64,000 nt of DNA from Roseburia sp. (GTDB lineage Bacteria > Bacillota > Clostridia > Lachnospirales > Lachnospiraceae), in contig JAGBEG010000004.1 in assembly GCA_017937095.1 (NCBI GenBank), positions 124,001-188,000 on the forward strand. Direction: 5' to 3'. Positions 26,289 through 35,563 of this stretch are shown piece after piece. Numbering within the stretch: position 1 is the first letter of the stretch; each line of letters begins with the position of its first letter. Under the pieces are notes generated by a model that ran no database searches, had not been told where the DNA came from, and saw nothing but the letters and a program-made list of their open reading frames with translations. A program made the position numbers and the translations under genes.

Positions 26289-27674
26289 ATGCTTAACGAC
26301 TATCTTTCCGGGAAAAGCCAGCTTTTTTCCGACGGCGTACACACCGAGCTGCGCGCACAGGAAAACCGCCTGCGGCGCGTGTCTATGGTTCAGGGAAATC
26401 TGGTTGCCAACGGCCGTGAGGAAATATCCGGCACCAGCGCGCGTGTCTACAAAAACGGCGTCTACGGATTTTCTTCCAGCGCCGAGACTTCGGCTGCAGC
26501 AGCGGAAACTGTTTTAAAGGCTGCCACGGACAACGCTCTTTTTCTGGATCGCCATATCGCCAAAAATGCCGGGCCGCTTCCGCGCGTGAGCAATAAAAAT
26601 ATCCCGGAGTGCAAGATCATCCGCGATACAAACCCGCAGGAATATGTCGATTTCGTCCGGGAAATCGATTCTTACATTATGAAGAAATACCCGGATCTCT
26701 CCAGCCGCAGCGTCAGCATCCGCGAGGATTCCATGGAGAAAATCATCTGCACCTCGGACGGAAGCTGCGGACATATCACGTCTCCGCGTTCGTATGTTTT
26801 GATCTGTCTGAATGCCGAGACTGCCGCGGGCATTCCGGTCGAACTGTTCGAACCAACCGGAGGCTTCGGCAATTTCGATGACAATTTCAGCGATCCTTCC
26901 CTCCTGTTTCCAAGGGTCGACGCTATCTATGAGCTGCTTATGAAAAAACGCGAGGGCGTTTACGCCGAGGCAGGTTATAAGACAGTTGTCTTAGGCGGCA
27001 TCCTTCCCGGTATGCTCGCACACGAAGCAGTCGGTCACACTGTGGAAGCCGACCTTGTACGCGGCGGCTCTGTTGCCGGTCCATACTTAAAGAAACAGGT
27101 CGGCTCTCCGCTTGTAAATATGGTCGATTTCGCACATACCGCGTTTGGCTCGCCTGCTCCGCTCCCAGTCTATCTGGACGACGAAGGTACGCCGGCGGAG
27201 GATGCGGTCCTGATCAAGGACGGTATTCTGACCGGATACATGAACAGCCGCGAGACAGCCGCGCTCTACGGCGTTGCGCCGCAGGGAAATGCAAGAGCAT
27301 GGTCCTTCTCCGACGAGCCGCTCATCCGTATGCGCAATACCGCTGTGCTTCCGGGCAATGACAAGCTGGAGGATATCATCGCATCGGTCGAGGACGGCTA
27401 TTATCTGACGCATACCAACAACGGACAGGCAGACTTAACCGGAGAATTTATGTTCGGCGTCTGCATGGGGTATGAAATCAAGCACGGAAAACTGGCACGC
27501 CCGATCTTAGACACGACGATTTCCGGCGTAGCCTTTGATATGTTAAAGACCGTCGATATGGTATCTGACGAGGTTATCTGGACGAGCAGCGGCATGTGCG
27601 GCAAAAAGCAGCCTATGCCTGTAGGAATGGGCGGTCCGGCCCTGCGCTGCAAGGTTATGATAGGAGGTCGTTAA
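26289..27674 (+). CDS. tldD: TldD/PmbA-family metalloprotease subunit TldD
   Basis: A 461-residue protein with the TldD zinc motif HEAVGH in MLAHEAVGHTVEADL (about residue 250). Landmarks include GGILPGM before the motif and DDEGTPAED after it. TldD forms a heterodimer with the TldE encoded 3 bp downstream and degrades unfolded or modified peptides, including RiPP precursors in some bacteria. The start is ATG 26289 behind AAGGAGG; the in-frame ORF begins earlier, at 26235, without an RBS. No RiPP biosynthesis gene lies nearby. Confidence 0.9.
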   Translation: MLNDYLSGKSQLFSDGVHTELRAQENRLRRVSMVQGNLVANGREEISGTSARVYKNGVYGFSSSAETSAAAAETVLKAATDNALFLDRHIAKNAGPLPRVSNKNIPECKIIRDTNPQEYVDFVREIDSYIMKKYPDLSSRSVSIREDSMEKIICTSDGSCGHITSPRSYVLICLNAETAAGIPVELFEPTGGFGNFDDNFSDPSLLFPRVDAIYELLMKKREGVYAEAGYKTVVLGGILPGMLAHEAVGHTVEADLVRGGSVAGPYLKKQVGSPLVNMVDFAHTAFGSPAPLPVYLDDEGTPAEDAVLIKDGILTGYMNSRETAALYGVAPQGNARAWSFSDEPLIRMRNTAVLPGNDKLEDIIASVEDGYYLTHTNNGQADLTGEFMFGVCMGYEIKHGKLARPILDTTISGVAFDMLKTVDMVSDEVIWTSSGMCGKKQPMPVGMGGPALRCKVMIGGR

Positions 27675-27677
27675 GGA

Positions 27678-28976
27678 ATGGAAGATTTAAGAATTATTTC
27701 AGATAAAACAAGAGACGCCCTTTTAAACGGGGGCGCCAAGATGGCACAGTACACTGTCTCGCAGACCGAGACGCTGGAATTTAATGTAAGCAGCGGAGAG
27801 TTCTCTCTCCTGCGCACGCTTTATGACAACAGCCTTTCCATCGTCGCATATGTAGACAACCGGATGGGACATGCTTCCGGCAATAAGTTCGACGACGCTT
27901 CGATTGCCGCCAAGGTAGCGGACTGCCTTGCCTCCGCGAAATCAGGCACCGAAGATTCCGCTTATGCGATTGCGCCAAAGCAGGAAAATGCCTGCTTCCA
28001 TGACGGCGCCTACGAGCCGGACACAGACCGCCTGTTTGCGCGGACGCGTGAATTTATGGACGATATTGCCCGAAATTACCCCAAAGTGCTTGTAGCGGAA
28101 ATGATGGTCTCTCATGTAAAACGCCATTCGCTCTACCGGAATACAAACGGAACCGAATATGAGACGAAAAAAGGCTATTATGAAATCGGGGTTCAGTTCG
28201 CAGGACATGACGAAGATGCGACGACCTCGTTCTGCTTCGAGGAAATTACAGTTGGCGATCTTGACACGCCGTTCCTTGAACTTGGGAATCTCAAAAAGGC
28301 ATTTGCGGACGCCGAGGCACAGCTTACGACCATACCGCTTACGGGCAAATTTGAAGGAACCCTCATTCTCACCCCGGGCTCTCTTTCTTCATTCCTCTAC
28401 AGCATCGCAGAGCTTTTTGTCTCTGATACTGCCGTTCTGGAAAAGACGAGTCCGTGGCTTGACAAGCTGCACGAAAAGGTCGCCGATCCCCGCATTTCCA
28501 TCTCCATTGACCCATTTCATCCGCGCATCGTCTGCGGCGAGCGCTACACCGATGATGGATTTGCTTCAGAGTCGTTTGACCTTATCAAGGACGGTACGCT
28601 CGAAGCTTTCCTGATTTCCCTGTATGTCGCAAACAAGTCCGGCTTCCCCAGGGCAAAGGCGACCGACCTCTCCCTTGTGATGGCGGGCGGCGATACCAGC
28701 TATGAGGATATGATAAAGAATACAGACCGCGGCATCATCCTGGGGCGCTTCTCCGGCGGCAATCCAAGCGTTAACGGCGATTTCTCCGGCGTTGCCAAGA
28801 ACAGCTTTCTCGTGGAGAACGGCAAGGTCGCCGGCTGTGTCAATGAGGTCATGGTGAGCGGAAATCTTGCAGATTTACTGAACAACCTTATCACCTTATC
28901 CAAAGAAACCGTGGCAAACGGCTCCTGCGTGCTTCCTTACGCAGCATTCGACCATGTAACAATTTCCGGAAAATAA
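27678..28976 (+). CDS. pmbA: TldD/PmbA-family subunit TldE (PmbA)
   Basis: A 432-residue partner of TldD, lacking the HExxxH zinc motif as expected for TldE/PmbA. Family segments include the C-terminal NPSVNGDFSGVAKNSFLVENGK and VMVSGNLADLL. It begins 3 bp after tldD, so the two subunits are made together. Its stop is separated by one base from the stop of the convergent dnaK-like gene, leaving no room for a separate terminator. Confidence 0.9.
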   Translation: MEDLRIISDKTRDALLNGGAKMAQYTVSQTETLEFNVSSGEFSLLRTLYDNSLSIVAYVDNRMGHASGNKFDDASIAAKVADCLASAKSGTEDSAYAIAPKQENACFHDGAYEPDTDRLFARTREFMDDIARNYPKVLVAEMMVSHVKRHSLYRNTNGTEYETKKGYYEIGVQFAGHDEDATTSFCFEEITVGDLDTPFLELGNLKKAFADAEAQLTTIPLTGKFEGTLILTPGSLSSFLYSIAELFVSDTAVLEKTSPWLDKLHEKVADPRISISIDPFHPRIVCGERYTDDGFASESFDLIKDGTLEAFLISLYVANKSGFPRAKATDLSLVMAGGDTSYEDMIKNTDRGIILGRFSGGNPSVNGDFSGVAKNSFLVENGKVAGCVNEVMVSGNLADLLNNLITLSKETVANGSCVLPYAAFDHVTISGK

Positions 28977-28977
28977 T

Positions 28978-30744
28978 CTATTCCCGTGGAAGAATCGGGT
29001 CTGCGGAGGCTTCCAGCGCCGCTTTGGCTCTGCGAAGCTCCGCTGCCTGTTCCTCGGTCACATCCCCCGGCTTGATTCTTGCGACAAGCTTCTTAAGATA
29101 AGACAGATCTGACTTGATCTGCTTTTTTACCGTCTTGTCCAGAGTCTTTTTCTGACCTGCATATGCCGCCTCAACACGGCGGATCAATGTCTCTGACTCA
29201 TTGCGCACATCGATATAAGCGCGTCTCTGTCCGTCTGTCGCCTCATACTCCGCCGCTTCGCGGATTGCACGCTCGATATCGAAATCCGACATGTTCGTGC
29301 TGGAGGTAATCGTGATCTGCTGCTGTTTCCCGGTGCCGAGATCCTTTGCAGATACCTGTACGATTCCGTTCGCATCGATGTCAAAGGTCACTTCTATCTG
29401 GGGCACGCCAGCCATTGCCGCCTTAATGCCGCTCAATTTGAAATTCCCCAGAAGCTTATTATCCTTTGCGAACTGGCGCTCTCCCTGTAAGACCTTGATT
29501 TCTACAGACGTCTGGAAATTCGCCGCCGTGGAAAAGACCTTGCTGTGTCTGGTCGGAATCGGCGTATTGCGGTCGATCAGCTTCGTCGCCACGCCGCCGA
29601 CTGTCTCGATCGAGAGTGAGAGCGGCGTCACATCCATCAGGATCAGCTCTGCCGCTGACGACCCTGCCATAAGCTGTTCGCCGCCAAGCTTACCGCCCTG
29701 CGCCGCAGCCCCAAGCGCCACGCATTCATCGGGATTCAGATTCTTTGACGGCTCCTTCCCGGTGAGCTGTCTGACCTTCGCCGCAACCGCAGGCATCCGC
29801 GTCGAACCGCCGACAAGCAGCACCATGCCAAGCTCCCCGGTGGAAATACCTGCATCGGATAACGCCTGATTCACAGGTCCCGCCGTGCGCTCGACCAGAT
29901 CGTTTGTCAATTCCTCAAACGCCGCGCGGCTGATATTCATATCCAGATGCTTTGCTTCCCCATGCGCCGTCGTGATAAAAGGCAGATTGATATTCACGGT
30001 CACCGCCGTCGAAAGCTCCTTCTTCGCCTTCTCCGCTTCTTCCCTCACCCGCTGCATAGCGGTCGCATCCTTCGATAAATCTACTTTCTCCTGCTTCTTG
30101 TACTCAGAGACAATATAATCCACAAGACGCGCGTCAAAATCATCCCCGCCCAGGTGGTTGTCCCCCGCCGTCGCGAGCACTTCGATCAGATTGTCGCCGA
30201 TCTCGATAATCGACACATCAAATGTTCCGCCGCCCAGATCGTAGACGAGAATCTTCTGGGGGTCTCCGTGATCCAGCCCATAGGCAAGCGCCGCAGACGT
30301 CGGCTCGTTGATGATCCGAAGAACATTCAGACCCGCAATCCTTCCCGCATCCTTCGTCGCCTGACGCTGTGCATCGTTAAAATAAGCAGGCACTGTGATA
30401 ACCGCCTCCGAAACAGTCTCCCCAAGGTAACTTTCTGCATCTTTTTTCAGCTTCCGGAGTATCATCGCGGAAATTTCCTGCGGCGTATAGCTCTTTCCGT
30501 CCACTTTCACACGATAATTGCTTCCCATTTCCCGCTTGATGGAAAAAAAGGTGCGCTCGACATTCACCGCCGCCTGACGGCGCGCAATATCTCCGACAAG
30601 CCGCTGCCCGTCTTTATTGAACGCCACAACAGACGGCGTCGTGCGCGCTCCCTCCGCGTTTGGAATCACGACCGGATTCCCGTTCTCAAGCACCGCTACG
30701 CAGCTATTCGTCGTTCCAAGATCAATTCCTATTACCTTTCCCAT
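28978..30744 (-). CDS. dnaK: DnaK/Hsp70 chaperone, stand-alone paralogue
   Basis: A 588-residue Hsp70. The ATPase domain has GIDLGTTNS (residues 5-13), [12 protein letters not shown] and [11 protein letters not shown]. The linker and substrate domain start near [16 protein letters not shown], and the helical lid runs to the end. The C-terminus stops at DPILPRE, without the long EExD-type disordered tail of the main DnaK. The start ATG 30744 follows GAGGGCAGA; an extension to 30783 is less likely. It has no grpE, dnaJ or hrcA beside it and no CIRCE operator upstream, so it is probably a second DnaK with special clients. Confidence 0.85.
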   Translation of the reverse strand: MGKVIGIDLGTTNSCVAVLENGNPVVIPNAEGARTTPSVVAFNKDGQRLVGDIARRQAAVNVERTFFSIKREMGSNYRVKVDGKSYTPQEISAMILRKLKKDAESYLGETVSEAVITVPAYFNDAQRQATKDAGRIAGLNVLRIINEPTSAALAYGLDHGDPQKILVYDLGGGTFDVSIIEIGDNLIEVLATAGDNHLGGDDFDARLVDYIVSEYKKQEKVDLSKDATAMQRVREEAEKAKKELSTAVTVNINLPFITTAHGEAKHLDMNISRAAFEELTNDLVERTAGPVNQALSDAGISTGELGMVLLVGGSTRMPAVAAKVRQLTGKEPSKNLNPDECVALGAAAQGGKLGGEQLMAGSSAAELILMDVTPLSLSIETVGGVATKLIDRNTPIPTRHSKVFSTAANFQTSVEIKVLQGERQFAKDNKLLGNFKLSGIKAAMAGVPQIEVTFDIDANGIVQVSAKDLGTGKQQQITITSSTNMSDFDIERAIREAAEYEATDGQRRAYIDVRNESETLIRRVEAAYAGQKKTLDKTVKKQIKSDLSYLKKLVARIKPGDVTEEQAAELRRAKAALEASADPILPRE

Positions 30745-30781
30745 TTCTCTGCCCTCACTGCCTATCCGTTTCTTTTTTTCC

Positions 30782-30810
30782 ACTTTATTCCTGAAAAATG
30801 GTCAAGTCAA
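30782..30810 (-). promoter_or_regulatory. Promoter of the dnaK paralogue
   Basis: On the minus strand -35 TTGACT (30805-30810) and -10 TAAAGT (30782-30787) are 17 bp apart, about 37 bp from the start codon. No inverted CIRCE repeat (TTAGCACTC) is present. Confidence 0.55.
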
Positions 30811-30951
30811 GGTATGCGGTTCCGATTTCATTTCCAGTTTATAAAATTTCAGAATTTGTTTACAACTTCATGCCCGGGTCTAAGCGCCTCTCCTCTGACA
30901 TTTCCATTGGACTTTGTATCTCATCCGGGTACGCCTGCTGCCCGTCCCAGA

Positions 30952-32229
30952 TTACGCCTTATATACAATATTTCCGTCAATTATCGTATACAATATCCGC
31001 GCATCGACCGAAAACGGTGTTCCTTTTACCAAAACAAAGTCGGCGTCCTTCCCCTCCTCGATGCTCCCCACACGGTCCGCCGCTCCGATATGCTTTGCGG
31101 CGTTGATCGTAATGGCTTTTAACGCGTCAAATTCGCTCATGCCGTTATAGATGGCTCTTCCGGCGCAGAGCGGCAGATAGCGTTCCTCGATGACCGGGGA
31201 ATCCGTGATAATCGATACCTCGCAGCCCGCTTTCGCTAAAATTCCCGGCGTCTCAAAGCCTTTGTTTTTCAGCTCGTATTTCGTGGCGTGTCCGAAGGAC
31301 GGTCCGACCGCGACCGGAAAGCCCTCTTTTGCAAGATCATCCGCAATCAGCGCTCCGTCCGTCACATGGTCGAGCCGCAGCTTGAGGTGAAATTCCTTCG
31401 CAATGCGGATCGCCGTGTAAATATCGTCTGCGCGGTGCACATGCGCCTTTAACGGCATTTCTCCGCGGATGACCGGAAGCATCGCCTCAAGCTTCGCGTC
31501 ATAAGCTGGAAGCTTGCTGTAATCGGTACGCTTTTCTGCGCGCATGTCATTTGTGCCGTCCGCCTTATCGCCGCCGTCTTCTATCCCGGAGTTCTCGGAT
31601 AATTCATCTGCAACCAGCACATTCTGTCCCTGCGCGCATCCCGCTTCCCGCAATTTCTTGTCATAAATAACCGCTTGACGAAGTGTTTCGCGGAGTTTTG
31701 CAGCGACAGACATGCGGGAGTAAACGCCTTTTTCCTTATAGCAGTTCTTCGGGTTCTCGCCGAACGCGATTTTCATCGCTGATTTTTCGAGCACGACCAT
31801 ATCGTCAATCCGTTTTCCATAGGTCTTGATAACGCAGAAGGTTCCGCCGATGACATTGGAACTGCCCGGTCCGGTCGAAACGCAGGTAACGCCTCCCTCG
31901 CGCGCCATCTTAAATGTCTCGTCCTGCGGATTGATCGCATCCACCGCCGAAAGCTGCGGCGTTACCGGGTCGCCCAGTTCGTTGAAATCCTCGCCTGCAA
32001 AGCCGACCGCATAACCGTCCAGTCCAAGATGGCAGTGTGCATCTACAAATCCCGGATAAATGTCATATCCTGTGGCATCGATCACGTCCGCCTCGTTGAT
32101 GACCTTTCCCTCAAGCACCGGGGCGATCTTTTTGATTTTCCCTTCCTCTATCAGGATATCCGCGATAAACGGCTCTTCCTGCACGGCGTTGTGGATTGTT
32201 CCCTGTTTCAATAGTAGATATTGGCTCAT
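30952..32229 (-). CDS. Amidohydrolase-family protein
   Basis: A 425-residue TIM-barrel metal hydrolase. After an N-terminal beta domain, DAHCHLG (about residue 65) supplies the first metal-binding histidines. Later AHVHRADD and LRLDHVTD give further ligands, and ITDSPV gives the likely catalytic Asp. The C-terminus returns to the beta sandwich (DADFVLVKGTPF). It is closest to the imidazolonepropionase-like amidohydrolases, but the substrate is unknown. The start ATG 32229 is behind AGAGGAA; the ORF is open to 32325 without an RBS. It follows a histidine phosphatase gene by 120 bp. Confidence 0.83.
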   Translation of the reverse strand: MSQYLLLKQGTIHNAVQEEPFIADILIEEGKIKKIAPVLEGKVINEADVIDATGYDIYPGFVDAHCHLGLDGYAVGFAGEDFNELGDPVTPQLSAVDAINPQDETFKMAREGGVTCVSTGPGSSNVIGGTFCVIKTYGKRIDDMVVLEKSAMKIAFGENPKNCYKEKGVYSRMSVAAKLRETLRQAVIYDKKLREAGCAQGQNVLVADELSENSGIEDGGDKADGTNDMRAEKRTDYSKLPAYDAKLEAMLPVIRGEMPLKAHVHRADDIYTAIRIAKEFHLKLRLDHVTDGALIADDLAKEGFPVAVGPSFGHATKYELKNKGFETPGILAKAGCEVSIITDSPVIEERYLPLCAGRAIYNGMSEFDALKAITINAAKHIGAADRVGSIEEGKDADFVLVKGTPFSVDARILYTIIDGNIVYKA

Positions 32230-32349
32230 TGTTTCCTCTCTTTTCGCATATTCTCTGCAAAAACAGCCTGCCACGAACAGCAGACCGCTCTCCTTCTGCT
32301 TATGTTTCCCCGCTTTGGAACACACTATTCTTATTTCTTTCGCCGCGCG

Positions 32350-32961
32350 CTACTCGCCCGCTTCATACCGCGCAATCGCCCGCCTGATTTCTTCTTCCTC
32401 TATCTTTACAAGCTCCGTATTTTTCGTCCGAAAGCGCCGTACCATCTCCTCGAACGGCAAATCCGCCAGATAACAGCGCAGCGCCATGAGCACAGCGCTG
32501 TGGGTGACGATCAGCACATCCTCCGTCTCCCGGTTCAGGATTTCGTCCAATGCCGCAAGCGTCCTGCCAAGTACCTCGTCGTAATTCTCGCCGCCGGGTG
32601 TATGCACATACCGTCTATGGCTGTTCCAAAATAGATACCGCTCGCCGTACTCCTCGCGGATGATGTCCCAGTTCGACCCCTCCCACTCGCCGAGATCCAT
32701 CTCCCGCAAGCCCTCCATGGCAATGCAGGGAATCCCAAGCGCATCCGCAGAAATCTGCGCCGTCTGTGCCGCGCGAAGCTGCGGGGATGTATAGACGCAG
32801 ACCGGATGAAATGTCTCTTCGTCCCGCCTGGAAAGAAGCGTTTTTGCGAGCGCTTCCGCCTGATTTCTCCCATTCTCATTCAGGGGGATGTCCGTTGTCC
32901 CCTGTATCTTCTTCTCTACATTCCACCTCGTCTCGCCGTGGCGCGTAAAATATAAATTCAT
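32350..32961 (-). CDS. Histidine phosphatase (phosphoglycerate-mutase-like)
   Basis: A 203-residue enzyme with the catalytic RHGETRWN motif at residues 7-14 (phospho-accepting His8). The second catalytic region reads VTHSAVLMALRCYL, and a conserved Glu lies in MDLGEWEG. These enzymes remove phosphate from small metabolites such as sugar phosphates, phosphoserine or alpha-ribazole phosphate. It is encoded upstream of the amidohydrolase on the same strand; a functional tie is not evident. Confidence 0.88.
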   Translation of the reverse strand: MNLYFTRHGETRWNVEKKIQGTTDIPLNENGRNQAEALAKTLLSRRDEETFHPVCVYTSPQLRAAQTAQISADALGIPCIAMEGLREMDLGEWEGSNWDIIREEYGERYLFWNSHRRYVHTPGGENYDEVLGRTLAALDEILNRETEDVLIVTHSAVLMALRCYLADLPFEEMVRRFRTKNTELVKIEEEEIRRAIARYEAGE

Positions 32962-33084
32962 CTGCTTTCTCCTTCAGAAAAATTCCGCTTCAAATTCACA
33001 AACCTTTCTGTGTTTTGTCTCCCCATTCTTCCCCTATTAATAATATAACGATTCTAAGCTGCATCCACAACCAGTTTTTAACAA

Positions 33085-33115
33085 ACGAAAAAAGAATCCG
33101 ACAGAATCGGATTCT
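33085..33115 (-). terminator. Terminator of the LysR-controlled operon
   Basis: AGAATCCGA (33093-33101) pairs perfectly with TCGGATTCT (33107-33115). On the minus strand it is followed at once by TTTTTTCG. It lies 52 bp after the MmgE/PrpD stop codon. Confidence 0.85.
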
Positions 33116-33166
33116 CCTGACTTGCGCAACGCCATTTACGGCTATCTCCACTTACGCACGATATTT

Positions 33167-34399
33167 CTATATGGATTCGGGTGTCAAAAGGGCAATCCAT
33201 TCATCCTGCTGCTCCTTTGGCATCCTCCCTGCTGTATTGTCCCGGAATTTTGCGATTACATCCGTCTGCGTGAAAGCATGGGGATTGTCATAATCGCCTT
33301 TGGCGTGGAATACCTCCCGCTTAAGAATCTCTCCGTTTTTCTTGTACACGACCAGACGCCCGCCCCGTTTGTCGGGCAGCAGGCGGTTATAGACATCCTC
33401 CTCCATAAGGAAAATGCGGTGCGCCAGCTCCTTCACCGTCTCGTTTGCAATATACTCATGGACACTGGTATGCGTCAATTTTCCGCAATAGAGAAGAATG
33501 GCAAGCGACACCGGTGTGGAAAATTTCGCCTCCACTTCAGACTGCGCCGCCTGCGCAGTCAGGCGCGCCGCCTTCTTATATGTATATACTTCCATGCGTT
33601 CCACCTCGTCCGCCGTCAGCCCCTCTTCCATAAGACCGGAAAGGATATCCGCAAAAGGATGGATGAAACGGCAGCCGGTATGTATTTTAAAATAATTCCG
33701 GTTGATCCAGAAATCTTCGCCCAGTCCTTTATCCATATTCTCAAGCCTTAACGTGGCTCCCATGACGGTTTCATACACTTCCTTTACCATTTCCTCCGTA
33801 CAGCGCACACCTTCCTGTGCCATTTTCACGGCGCGCACTCCGATCATTCCGGCAAGTCCGGTATAACAGTCATGTAACTCGCTTCCGTCGAACACCGATT
33901 GCCATACGCTGACGCACGGCAGAGACGCCGCAATGAGAACCGCCTCATAAAGCTCTTCCTCGTCCGCACCTGTAAGAAGTCCATAGGCAACCGCCGCTGC
34001 TGCCGTCATCACAGTGCCATGTCCCAGAATCGTATTGGAAAAAGCGATGGAGGCTCCCCATCTCGCCGCAATCTCATAAGCCGCAGCAAACACCGTTATA
34101 AATCTTTTGGAAAAAACATTTTCTTCCCCGCACACTGCCAGCATCACGGGCATAATGTGAATTGCCGGATGCCCGATTGCGAACCGGTTTCCCTCATATA
34201 ATTCCGTACTCACCATTGCGCGGGCATAATCAAAAATCCGGTCTTCCAGACTTCCCTGTATATTTTTGTTTTTCCCGAGTGCAATGCAGCCAATGGAATC
34301 CAAGATCACCTCTTTTACGCGCTCTTTTGTGTCCTCATTCAGATCTTCATAAGATAAACGATATGCAAATTCTATCTGATGCCTTATCTTCTCTTTCAT
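33167..34399 (-). CDS. MmgE/PrpD-family protein
   Basis: A 410-residue protein of the 2-methylcitrate dehydratase fold. The all-alpha N-terminal domain has DSIGCIALG, ATNILGHG-like SNTILGHGTVMTAAAA and an RAVKMAQEG segment. The C-terminal lid covers about 270-385, ending with FRDNTAGRMP. The family includes PrpD, cis-aconitate decarboxylase and iminodisuccinate epimerase, so chemistry is dehydration, decarboxylation or epimerisation of a carboxylic acid. It is about 40-60 residues shorter than typical PrpD. It is the last gene of the LysR/ABC/OCD operon, 23 bp after the OCD gene. No prpB or prpC is present. Confidence 0.82.
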   Translation of the reverse strand: MKEKIRHQIEFAYRLSYEDLNEDTKERVKEVILDSIGCIALGKNKNIQGSLEDRIFDYARAMVSTELYEGNRFAIGHPAIHIMPVMLAVCGEENVFSKRFITVFAAAYEIAARWGASIAFSNTILGHGTVMTAAAAVAYGLLTGADEEELYEAVLIAASLPCVSVWQSVFDGSELHDCYTGLAGMIGVRAVKMAQEGVRCTEEMVKEVYETVMGATLRLENMDKGLGEDFWINRNYFKIHTGCRFIHPFADILSGLMEEGLTADEVERMEVYTYKKAARLTAQAAQSEVEAKFSTPVSLAILLYCGKLTHTSVHEYIANETVKELAHRIFLMEEDVYNRLLPDKRGGRLVVYKKNGEILKREVFHAKGDYDNPHAFTQTDVIAKFRDNTAGRMPKEQQDEWIALLTPESI

Positions 34400-34422
34400 C
34401 CCGCCACTTCTTTCTCATACAC

Positions 34423-35538
34423 TTATTTCCAATATGGTTCCTCCCAGACGGGCAGCTTTACGCCAAGCCCTTTGCCCTGCGCCTGCTGATACAGCTCATA
34501 GCCCCATCCGATATCAAATACGACCTGTCCGCTTGTCACGAACATATATTTTTCGGATGGATTTTTTCTGCCCAGCGACGGATCGCAGACAACATCCCCC
34601 ATACTGATTGACTCCGCCAGAGACGGTACGCGTCCTTCTTCCATCAGCGAATAGAAAAGTCCCCATCCATTGCACGCCTTTTTGACGCTTCCAAGCGACT
34701 GTCCTTCCTCATAGTACGCTTCATGCATTTTCACGTTGTCAAAAACGATCTTGTTTTTGATCCAGAAATCATCATCCGCTGTGATCGGAGAAGTCAAAAG
34801 TACCGTCGCCCCCTCCTTGATCCATGCATCCTTTAAATACAGCGGCTTTTTCGGAGACGCCGCGATACTGATAATATCTCCCATCGGAAGCGCCTCCTCC
34901 ATGGATTCTACGGCAATGCCGGAAAGTCCGCTCTCCTCCTTCGCCCAGTCCACAAAATTCTGCGCGCTCTCAAGATGTGCCGCCACGGCGACCACCCTTT
35001 TTAAATTCTTTAACTGGGAGACCATCGCTTTCAAGGTCGCCTTCTGCACCGGACCTGTTCCTACCGCGACAAATGTCTCCGCGTCCTGATTTGCAAGGTA
35101 ACGGACCGCCACCCCCGGTATACAGCCGGTTCGCATGGAACTGATGAGGTTGCCGGACATATAGCAAAGCGGTTCGCAGGTCTTAGGATCGTTGATCGTC
35201 ACCATCAGAACAGACCTCGGCAGCCCCCGTTCGCGGATGTTGGCGACATTCGACCCGTACCATTTTTCCCCGCAGACTGCGAATCTGCCGCCCAGATAGG
35301 TCGGCATCGCGATAAAGCGCCGTTCCGGTCCTGCTGCCGGCATATTCGGAAATTCGGGATGCTCCGGGAATACCAGCACCAGCCCGTGGGAATTGTGGTT
35401 GGGACCTCCCATCAGATAATCGCCGCTTTTTAACAGACGGAATACCTCCTCGCACACATCCGTACATTTCGCCGCATCCAGTACGCCAGCCTCAATCAGA
35501 TCCGGCTCCGATAAATATAAGAACTCCGTTTTACTCAT
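34423..35538 (-). CDS. Ornithine cyclodeaminase / mu-crystallin family protein
   Basis: A 371-residue protein with the family substrate-binding Lys in GEKWYGSN (about residue 90) and Arg in SSMRTGCIPGVAVRYLA (about 132). A Rossmann motif near 155 reads VAVGTGPVQKATL instead of the usual GTGxQA. Family members are NAD(P)-dependent ketimine reductases, ornithine or alanine dehydrogenases, and lyases of amino-acid-like substrates. Similar proteins are sometimes annotated tyramine oxidase subunit B without clear support. The gene lies between the importer ATPase (25 bp) and the MmgE/PrpD gene. The role is inferred as imine or amino-acid chemistry on the imported compound. Confidence 0.8.
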   Translation of the reverse strand: MSKTEFLYLSEPDLIEAGVLDAAKCTDVCEEVFRLLKSGDYLMGGPNHNSHGLVLVFPEHPEFPNMPAAGPERRFIAMPTYLGGRFAVCGEKWYGSNVANIRERGLPRSVLMVTINDPKTCEPLCYMSGNLISSMRTGCIPGVAVRYLANQDAETFVAVGTGPVQKATLKAMVSQLKNLKRVVAVAAHLESAQNFVDWAKEESGLSGIAVESMEEALPMGDIISIAASPKKPLYLKDAWIKEGATVLLTSPITADDDFWIKNKIVFDNVKMHEAYYEEGQSLGSVKKACNGWGLFYSLMEEGRVPSLAESISMGDVVCDPSLGRKNPSEKYMFVTSGQVVFDIGWGYELYQQAQGKGLGVKLPVWEEPYWK

Positions 35539-35563
35539 AAATTTTTCCTCTCTCCCTGCCGCA

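Noticed and set aside
30745-30951. CIRCE heat-shock operator upstream of the dnaK paralogue
   Set aside because: Searched by eye for TTAGCACTC and its inverted partner; not present.
33167-34399. Methylcitrate-cycle prpD
   Set aside because: No methylcitrate synthase or lyase nearby, shorter length, and the operon partners are a ribose-type importer and an OCD protein.
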